The translations under genes were made by a program, and so were the position numbers. The notes beneath the pieces were generated by a model that saw nothing but the letters and a program-made list of their open reading frames with translations, was not told where the DNA came from and did no database searches. 64,000 bases of DNA, taken from assembly GCF_009295515.1 (NCBI RefSeq), contig NZ_RQVV01000053.1, positions 62,001 through 126,000 on the forward strand. The letters are read 5' to 3'. The stretch is from Erwinia endophytica (lineage in GTDB: Bacteria > Pseudomonadota > Gammaproteobacteria > Enterobacterales > Enterobacteriaceae). Of the stretch, positions 58,029 to 64,000 are shown in pieces. Position 1 is the first letter of the stretch. Each line of letters opens with the position of its first letter.

Positions 58029-59270
58029 ATGAGAATTTTACTAGTTGGCAATCATACCTGTGGTAACCGTGGTGATGGCGCAATATTACGCGGTCTTATT
58101 GATTCGCTTAATCTGGCAAGGAATGACCTCGAAATTGAGGTAATCAGTCGCTATCCAACCAGTTCAGGTTACCTGCTCCAGCAGAAAATCATGCCGGATG
58201 AACTGTTCCTTGAGACCAAAAAAGGGAAGAACAAGATGACCGATAAGGTCAAACGCCGTCTGATGCCGAAAATTATGATGGCTCACATCAGTGGTCGCGG
58301 CTTTTTTAAGTTTTTCTCTGTTCCGCCATATTTGCAGGATTTTACCAATAAATTGCGGCAGTATGATGTGATCATTCAGGTTGGTGGTTCATTTTTTGTC
58401 GATCTGTACGGCCCGTTGCAGTTCGAGCACGCGCTGTGTGCGTTGCTGGCGAAAAAGCCGATCTTTATGGTGGGTCACAGCGTGGGGCCTTTCCAGAAAG
58501 AAGGATTCAACAAAATTGCTAACTTTGTATTTTCTCGCGTTAACAGTCTGGTGTTGCGTGAGAGCGTCAGCCTGGAGATGATGAAGCAGGGCAATATCAC
58601 CACAGAAAAAGTGATTTCCGGTGCTGACACTGCCTTCCTGGTGCGTACCCGTTCTATCGAGCAGCCGGGGCATAATCTGTTGCACTGGCAAAAACTGATC
58701 GCCTCGACAAAAACCATTTTTGTCACCGTTCGCCAACTGGCTCCTTTCGATAAACGCCTTGGCGTCACCCAGCAGGAGTACGAGATAGCCTTTGCTAACG
58801 TTATCAATGCGGTTATCGATAAGGGATATCAGGTTGTGGCGTTATCAACCTGCACCGGTATTGACAGCTACATAGATGATCGGATGGTGGCAATGACACT
58901 GCGCGATCACGTGGTACAGAAAGACCAATATCATGTTGTGATGGATGAGTTTAACGACCTGGAACTGGGTATTCTGCTGGGTGAGGGGCATCTTACGATT
59001 GGCACCCGCTTGCATTCGGCAATCATTTCAATGAATTTTGGTACACCAGCTGTCGCCATCAATTACGAGCACAAATCTCTGGGGGTGATGAACCAGCTTG
59101 GTCTGCCAGAGATGTCTTCGGATGTGAAAAGCTTGATGGATGGCTCGCTCATTAACAAAGTTAACGACATCCTGGAAAATTATGATGTGATTAAACAGCA
59201 GGTTGCCACCGCGGTCGCTCAGGAGCGGGTACGTGGTAATAAAATCACTGAAGACGTTGTCAGAGCTTAA
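58029..59270 (+). CDS. amsJ: Polysaccharide pyruvyl transferase family protein AmsJ
   Basis: A 413-residue protein of the pyruvyl transferase family (relatives WcaK, CsaB) that puts a pyruvate ketal on a repeat-unit sugar from phosphoenolpyruvate. GT-B-like features: VGNHTCGNRGDGAILRGL at the N-terminus, IIQVGGSFFVDLYG and FMVGHSVGPF in the middle, and the C-terminal LTIGTRLHSAIISMNFGTP with the conserved Arg-x-His typical of the family. The ATG at 58029 is preferred to GTG 58023 (GGAG six bases before). Amylovoran and stewartan both carry pyruvate, so the assignment fits. Confidence 0.88.
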   Translation: MRILLVGNHTCGNRGDGAILRGLIDSLNLARNDLEIEVISRYPTSSGYLLQQKIMPDELFLETKKGKNKMTDKVKRRLMPKIMMAHISGRGFFKFFSVPPYLQDFTNKLRQYDVIIQVGGSFFVDLYGPLQFEHALCALLAKKPIFMVGHSVGPFQKEGFNKIANFVFSRVNSLVLRESVSLEMMKQGNITTEKVISGADTAFLVRTRSIEQPGHNLLHWQKLIASTKTIFVTVRQLAPFDKRLGVTQQEYEIAFANVINAVIDKGYQVVALSTCTGIDSYIDDRMVAMTLRDHVVQKDQYHVVMDEFNDLELGILLGEGHLTIGTRLHSAIISMNFGTPAVAINYEHKSLGVMNQLGLPEMSSDVKSLMDGSLINKVNDILENYDVIKQQVATAVAQERVRGNKITEDVVRA

Positions 59271-59279
59271 GGTGAACAG

Positions 59280-60503
59280 ATGAAACTTACGTTTTTCACA
59301 ATGCGTTTTCCGGTGGCATCTGAGACCTTTGTTTTGAATCAGGTGACGTATTTTATCGATCAGGGCTATGACGTCGAGATTATTTCCGTCTTTCCTGGCG
59401 ATCTGGCTAACCGGCACGGTGCGTTCGACCATTATCGTCTGGCAGAAAAGACGCACTATCTGTTGCCGGAAGACAGTACCTCAAATGCGGAAAAGCTCAG
59501 GCAGCGCCTGAAAATTATGCTGCCGAAAATATTCAGTCCCAGGACGCTTCGTTCACTGAATATCAGTCGTTATGGCGCTCAGTCCAGCAAGCTTCTGTTG
59601 CCAGCGATTGTCGCCGGCGCGAAACAGACTTTTACTGCTGATATTTTCCTGGTGCATTTTGGCTATGCGGGGGCGCTGGCGAATAAACTGCGTGAGCTCG
59701 GTGTGTTACGGGGTAAACAGGCAACAGTGTTCCATGGCGCTGACATTTCCCGTCGTCATATTCTCGAAGAGCATAAGCAGGATTACATCAACCTGTTTCG
59801 CCAGAGCGAGCTGTTGTTGCCGATCAGCCATTTGTGGGAAAACAAACTGATCGCCATGGGATGCCCTCCGGAGAAAATTCGTGTTACGCGGATGGGGATT
59901 GAGCCAGAAAAATTCAATCTGAACGTTCGCGAGGGGCTGCATTCGCCGCTGCGCATCGTTTCAGTTGCACGTCTGACTGAGAAGAAAGGTTTGGGTGTTG
60001 CGGTGGAAGCCTGCAAATACCTGAAAGAGCAGGGCGCCAACTTCGAATACACCATCATTGGCAATGGTGATATGGAAGAAGAGTTGCGCATGGCCATCCA
60101 CTCAGCCAACCTGCAGGATCATGTGCAGCTATTGGGGTTTAAGCCACAGGAAGAGATCAAACGCCATCTCGACGAGGCGGATATTTTTCTGTTGCCTTCC
60201 CTCACTGCGGCGGATGGGGATATGGAAGGGATCCCGGTGGCGCTGATGGAAGCCATGGCTGTCGGCCTGCCAGTGGTCTCCAGCTACCATAGCGGTATTC
60301 CCGAGCTGATTGAAAATAACGTCTCAGGCTGGCTGGCTCCGGAAGGTGATGCCAGAGCGCTGGCCGGTATACTGTTAAAACTGGCGAATAGCGATGTGGA
60401 TATCGCACCTGTTATTGCGGCGGCACGTAAAAAGGTGGAAGTGGAATTCAACCAGCACATTGCCTATCGTCAGTTGGCTGAACTCCTGGAGCAATTAGCG
60501 TGA
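59280..60503 (+). CDS. amsK: Family 4 glycosyltransferase AmsK
   Basis: A 407-residue GT-B transferase, the length of AmsK. The acceptor domain starts MKLTFFTMRFPVASETFVLN (WcaL-like). The donor domain has VSVARLTEKKGLGVAVEACK, YTIIGNGDMEEEL and the nucleotide-sugar motif DMEGIPVALMEAMAVGLPVV with the EX7E acidic pair. AAGG precedes the ATG. It overlaps wzx by four bases (GTGA). Adds a late sugar of the repeat; in E. amylovora AmsK is proposed to be a galactosyltransferase. Confidence 0.88.
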   Translation: MKLTFFTMRFPVASETFVLNQVTYFIDQGYDVEIISVFPGDLANRHGAFDHYRLAEKTHYLLPEDSTSNAEKLRQRLKIMLPKIFSPRTLRSLNISRYGAQSSKLLLPAIVAGAKQTFTADIFLVHFGYAGALANKLRELGVLRGKQATVFHGADISRRHILEEHKQDYINLFRQSELLLPISHLWENKLIAMGCPPEKIRVTRMGIEPEKFNLNVREGLHSPLRIVSVARLTEKKGLGVAVEACKYLKEQGANFEYTIIGNGDMEEELRMAIHSANLQDHVQLLGFKPQEEIKRHLDEADIFLLPSLTAADGDMEGIPVALMEAMAVGLPVVSSYHSGIPELIENNVSGWLAPEGDARALAGILLKLANSDVDIAPVIAAARKKVEVEFNQHIAYRQLAELLEQLA

Positions 60504-61840
60504 GTAGTTTAAAGTCACAAGCCGTATGGCTTTTTGGCGGCACCTGCTTTGCCGCTGTATTACAGGTGGTGCAGTTAGGCGTGTTGGCACGCAAGCTGGA
60601 GACGCATGAACTGGGTATCCTCGCGATAATCAACGCGATTCTCGCGGTGGCGATGGTGCTGCAAGACATGGGGATGAGTAGCTACGTCGTTCACCGACAG
60701 AATATAACCCGTAAAGAGCAGAGCACTATTTATTGGGTGAATGTGCTATTGAGCCTGCTGACCGGTTTGTTGTTGATCGCAATTGCCTGGCCGATCGCTC
60801 ATTTTTACCATATTCCGCGATTAACCGGACTGATTATGCTGACCAGCCTGAATTTTTTGGTGCTGGGGTCGCTGTCGCAATATCAGGCGCAATTTATTAA
60901 AGCCAAGAAAATGGTGTTGTTGGCGAAAATAGAAATGGCCACTAAATTTCTGGCCTTTCTGTTTACTGTCGGAATGCTTTATTTATCTTCACTCAGTGTT
61001 TCGGCCGTCATACTCGGATTATTTGCGAATGCCGCTATGCGTATTCTTTGCATGATTTGGTTGGGTGAAAAATCCTGGCGGCCAACATTCGAATTTGATA
61101 AGACAACTTTTTTCAGCTCGATTAAATATGGCGTTTATCAGTTAGGTTCCCAGACAATTAACCAGTTGCGTACTCAGGCTGATTCATTAATTGTTGGTAA
61201 GGTGATGGGCGCGGATATGCTGGGTGTTTACTCACTGGCGAAAGAGCTGATATTGCAACCGTTGAAGCTGGTGTCGCCGGTGATTAACCGCCTGGCCCTG
61301 CCTCGATTTGCCGAAAAACAACATGAACCGCAGCAGTTGCAGCAGCTGTTCCTGAAGGGAACTTTCGCGATCATGCTGTTCAGTAGCCTGATGTATCTGG
61401 CGATTGGCATTCTGTCGCCGGTTATCGTGCGGATGCTCTATGGCGCGTCACATGAAGCGGTGGGGCATCTGATCCCGCTGATGTTGCTGTTTGGGATGCT
61501 ACGCCCAATGGGCGGACTGACTGGCGCAATTTCCCAGGCCAATGGACGCACTAACGTCGAATTCTACTGGAATGTGGTGGCCAGCATCATTGTGGTGTTG
61601 GTACTGGCGACCACGTGGGTTTATCCAAATGTCTGGTATGTGGCGCTGACGCTGTCGATTTCCCAGGTGCTAATTTCCACTTTTGCTCATCCGTTCTTTA
61701 TCCGACCCGTAATTGGTATTCGCTTTTTGCCATATGCCCGTCAGTGGATTTCGGTTTCAGTGGTGTTTGTCGGGATCATCGCGTTAGTCAGTTATTATAA
61801 TTTATTCGTCAGGCCCGAATGGTTTAGCGGTTGGTGGTAA
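60500..61840 (+). CDS. amsL: Wzx-type EPS repeat-unit flippase (AmsL)
   Basis: A 446-residue MATE/MOP-superfamily protein with about 12 to 14 helices. It moves the lipid-linked repeat unit to the periplasmic face of the inner membrane. The Polysacc_synt motifs VHRQNITRKEQSTIYWVNVL and GVYQLGSQTINQLRTQADSL are typical. Translation starts at GTG 60500, which overlaps the amsK stop (GTGA) and follows GGAG by eight bases. Last gene before a clear terminator, so it probably ends the main EPS transcript. Confidence 0.88.
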   Translation: MSSLKSQAVWLFGGTCFAAVLQVVQLGVLARKLETHELGILAIINAILAVAMVLQDMGMSSYVVHRQNITRKEQSTIYWVNVLLSLLTGLLLIAIAWPIAHFYHIPRLTGLIMLTSLNFLVLGSLSQYQAQFIKAKKMVLLAKIEMATKFLAFLFTVGMLYLSSLSVSAVILGLFANAAMRILCMIWLGEKSWRPTFEFDKTTFFSSIKYGVYQLGSQTINQLRTQADSLIVGKVMGADMLGVYSLAKELILQPLKLVSPVINRLALPRFAEKQHEPQQLQQLFLKGTFAIMLFSSLMYLAIGILSPVIVRMLYGASHEAVGHLIPLMLLFGMLRPMGGLTGAISQANGRTNVEFYWNVVASIIVVLVLATTWVYPNVWYVALTLSISQVLISTFAHPFFIRPVIGIRFLPYARQWISVSVVFVGIIALVSYYNLFVRPEWFSGWW

Positions 61841-61857
61841 TCTAAACGCGTAATAAT

Positions 61858-61890
61858 AAAAAGGTGGCTTCTCAGGGAGTTGCCTTTTTT
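61858..61890 (+). terminator. Intrinsic terminator after the EPS operon
   Basis: AAAAAGGTGGC pairs with GTTGCCTTTTT (three wobble pairs) around an 11-base loop, ending in six T residues, 18 bases after the amsL stop. It separates the EPS operon from galF. Confidence 0.8.
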
Positions 61891-62050
61891 ATTACCGGAC
61901 TGACAACCCGCTCAAAAAATCCAGCAATGGGGTTTGTCTGAAATTTTCGGGCCAGCGAGAGCGACATTTTCAGATTAATATTATACTGGCTAATCATCCC
62001 TTTACTGCATAATCATTCAACGTTTTTTACTTCATTTATATGGAAAAAAT

Positions 62051-62947
62051 ATGACCAAGCTTAAAGCAGTTATCCCCGTTGCGGGTCTGGGTATGCATAT
62101 GCTCCCTGCTACAAAAGCCATTCCTAAAGAGATGCTGCCTGTTGTGGACAAACCGATGATCCAGTACATCATCGATGAGTGCGTGGCAGCGGGTATCAAG
62201 GAAATTGTCCTGGTCACTCATGCGTCCAAGAATGCAGTTGAAAACCATTTTGACACCTCTTATGAGCTGGAAGCTTTGCTGGAAGCTCGCGTTAAACGTT
62301 CTTTGCTGAGCGAAGTCCAGTCCATCTGCCCGCCAGGCGTGACCATTATGAATGTGCGTCAGCCACAGCCGCTGGGTCTGGCAAACTCGATTTTGTGCGC
62401 CCGTCCAATGTTGCATGATGAGGCCTTTGTGGTGGTGTTGCCGGACGTGCTATTGGATGACGCCACCGCCGATCCTCTGCGTTATAATCTGGCCGCGATG
62501 GTGGCGCGTTTTGAAGAAACCGGCCGCAGTCAGGTGCTGGCTCATCACATGCCCGAGGCTGACCTGTCTGAGTACTCGGTGATTAAAACGCAGGAAGTGA
62601 TGGATAATCCGGGCCAGACCAGTCAGATCGTGGACTTTGTTGAGAAACCTGAAAATCCGCAGGCATTAGGTTCCGACCTGGCTGCTGTGGGGCGTTATGT
62701 GCTTTCCGCCGATATCTGGTCAGAGCTGGAAAATCTGGAACCGGGAGCATGGGGCCGCTATCAGTTGACGGATGCCATTGCCAGACTGGCGAAAAAGCAG
62801 CCGGTTGATGCTCATCAATTGAGTGGGAACAGCTTTGACTGTGGCCGCAAACTCGGTTACATGAAAGCTTTTGTTTCCTGGGGATTGAGAAACCATGCTC
62901 AGGGACGCGAATTCCGCGAAGAGATTCAGAAAATTCTGGCTAAATAA
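62051..62947 (+). CDS. galF: UTP-glucose-1-phosphate uridylyltransferase subunit GalF
   Basis: A 298-residue GalU paralogue. The P-loop-like motif reads [12 protein letters not shown] instead of the GalU form AGLGTRMLPATK, the mark of GalF, whose own catalytic activity is weak and which is thought to modulate GalU and UDP-glucose level. [12 protein letters not shown]-like region ([12 protein letters not shown]), VEKPEN and LGYMKAF are otherwise conserved. About 210 bases after amsL, with its own upstream region (61891-62050) behind the terminator. GalF next to surface-polysaccharide clusters is common in Enterobacterales. Confidence 0.92.
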   Translation: MTKLKAVIPVAGLGMHMLPATKAIPKEMLPVVDKPMIQYIIDECVAAGIKEIVLVTHASKNAVENHFDTSYELEALLEARVKRSLLSEVQSICPPGVTIMNVRQPQPLGLANSILCARPMLHDEAFVVVLPDVLLDDATADPLRYNLAAMVARFEETGRSQVLAHHMPEADLSEYSVIKTQEVMDNPGQTSQIVDFVEKPENPQALGSDLAAVGRYVLSADIWSELENLEPGAWGRYQLTDAIARLAKKQPVDAHQLSGNSFDCGRKLGYMKAFVSWGLRNHAQGREFREEIQKILAK

Positions 62948-62999
62948 TTCGCAATATCATGATGGCCGTGCAGCAGAAGCGCGGTTGTGAGGAGTCAAC

Positions 63000-64000
63000 A
63001 TGGCTATTTTAGTAACGGGTGGCGCGGGCTATATCGGTTCCCATACTGTACTGACGCTGCTCGATCGCGGTGATGAGGTGGTGGTACTGGATAACCTGAG
63101 CAACGCTTCACGCGAGTCAATCAACCGCGTCGAGCAACTCACCGGCAAAAAAGCGGTTTTCTGTGAAGGCGATATTCTTGACCGCGCCTGTTTACGCGAT
63201 GTGTTCGCCCGGCATGATATCTCTGCGGTTATCCATTTCGCGGGGCTGAAAGCCGTGGGTGAATCCACCCGTATGCCACTGGAATATTATCAGAACAATG
63301 TTACCGGCACACTGGTGTTACTGGAAGAGATGCGCACTGCAGGTGTGAATCAATTTATCTTCAGCTCTTCCGCTACCGTGTATGGCGCTGATGCCCCGGT
63401 TCCTTATGTGGAAACCACGCAGATCGGTGGCACGACCAGCCCTTACGGCACCTCGAAACTGATGGTGGAATTCATCCTGCGCGACTATGCCAAAGCCAAT
63501 CCGGAATTCAGCGTAATTGCACTGCGTTACTTCAATCCGGTGGGCGCACACCCGTCAGGGCAGATTGGTGAAGATCCGAACGGTATTCCCAATAACCTGT
63601 TGCCATACATCGCTCAGGTGGCTATTGGACGCCTGGAGAAGTTGGGGATTTTTGGTGATGATTATCCCACGAAAGACGGCACCGGCGTACGTGATTATAT
63701 CCATGTGATGGACCTGGCGGAAGGTCACCTGAAAGCGCTGGATCATCTGCCTGCCATCAGCGGTTATAAAGCTTACAACCTTGGCGCCGGGAAAGGCTAT
63801 TCCGTTCTGGAAATGGTCAAAGCATTTGAAAAAGCGTCTGGTCGTTCCGTACCTTATCAAATTTCCCCTCGCCGGGCTGGCGACCTGGCCGCCTTCTGGG
63901 CCGATGCCTCACTGGCGGAGAAAGAACTGAACTGGCGTGTTTCCCGCGGTATCGACGAAATGATGCGCGATACCTGGAACTGGCAGAGTAAGAACCCGGA
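63000..64000 (+). CDS. galE: UDP-glucose 4-epimerase (last few codons outside window)
   Basis: Interconverts UDP-glucose and UDP-galactose, the galactose donor needed for a galactose-rich EPS. The ATG at 63000 follows GGAG ([20 protein letters not shown]). NAD motif GGAGYIGS at 7-14; catalytic SSSATVYG and YGTSK with the Tyr-x3-Lys pair; [10 protein letters not shown] and [12 protein letters not shown] follow. 333 codons are visible of the usual 338 or so, so the gene is nearly whole and only cut by the window end. It follows galF by 52 bases and is probably co-transcribed. Confidence 0.95.
   Translation, partial: MAILVTGGAGYIGSHTVLTLLDRGDEVVVLDNLSNASRESINRVEQLTGKKAVFCEGDILDRACLRDVFARHDISAVIHFAGLKAVGESTRMPLEYYQNNVTGTLVLLEEMRTAGVNQFIFSSSATVYGADAPVPYVETTQIGGTTSPYGTSKLMVEFILRDYAKANPEFSVIALRYFNPVGAHPSGQIGEDPNGIPNNLLPYIAQVAIGRLEKLGIFGDDYPTKDGTGVRDYIHVMDLAEGHLKALDHLPAISGYKAYNLGAGKGYSVLEMVKAFEKASGRSVPYQISPRRAGDLAAFWADASLAEKELNWRVSRGIDEMMRDTWNWQSKNP

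Noticed and set aside
61841-62050. Remnant of a mobile element between wzx and galF
   Set aside because: No inverted repeats, target duplication or transposase fragments; only a terminator and the galF upstream region.

Overview
The window reads as ordinary chromosome of a plant- or environment-associated member of the Enterobacterales, most likely Erwiniaceae (Erwinia/Pantoea group). Two things point there. First, the backbone metG-mrp ... thiMD ... fbaB ... trhP-baeRS-mdtDCBA ... yegD ... udk-dcd-asmA-yegH-[EPS cluster] is colinear with the E. coli 46-47 min region. Second, the exopolysaccharide cluster in the colanic-acid position is of the amylovoran (ams, E. amylovora) / stewartan (cps/wce, Pantoea stewartii) type. 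I cannot fix the species from sequence alone. No insertion sequence, prophage, integrase, tRNA, rRNA or CRISPR array was recognised.

Layout. 1-2786: metG (3' part outside the window) divergent from mrp/apbC, then a small unknown gene. 3056-5969: TetR regulator, NAD(P)-dependent hydroxyacid-type dehydrogenase and an overlapping MFS exporter. 6037-8958: TPP riboswitch-thiM-thiD, then fbaB. 9193-11271: lone FUSC-family exporter. 11362-17274 (minus): sugar-acid operon rspA-rspB-MFS-ydfI-like with a GntR regulator, an uninterrupted relative of the E. coli rsp/ydf region. 17621-30257 (minus): trhP, then mdtABCD-baeSR in consecutive overlapping frames. 30502-37772: aldo-keto reductase, a gatY-tagK-tagT-tagH type tagatose PTS operon, a divergent DeoR regulator and a PfkB sugar kinase broken by a one-base frameshift. 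37769-45004: yegD, a PAP2 phosphatase, udk, dcd, asmA and yegH. 45005-45920: long EPS leader with a candidate RcsAB box and a JUMPstart/ops element. 45921-61840: EPS cluster (amsG, wza, wzb, wzc, amsB, amsC/wzy, GT2, GT4, amsF/wceF, amsJ, amsK, wzx). 62051-64000: galF and galE, the latter cut by the window end.

How the genes work together. In the EPS cluster the WbaP-type transferase starts the repeat unit on undecaprenyl phosphate. AmsB, the GT2, the GT4 and AmsK extend it, and AmsJ adds pyruvate. The Wzx flippase moves it across the inner membrane, the EpsG-type polymerase joins repeats, and Wza-Wzb-Wzc export and control length. GalF/GalE serve UDP-sugar supply. AmsF/WceF is an exported, phage-tailspike-like protein whose N-terminal part resembles the P22 tailspike head-binding domain; it is the most unusual protein here. 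The mdt/bae genes form an envelope-stress-controlled RND efflux system. The tag locus should import a ketohexose as its 1-phosphate, phosphorylate it again and cleave the bisphosphate. The rsp-type locus should take up and dehydrate or oxidise hexonates or sugar alcohols.
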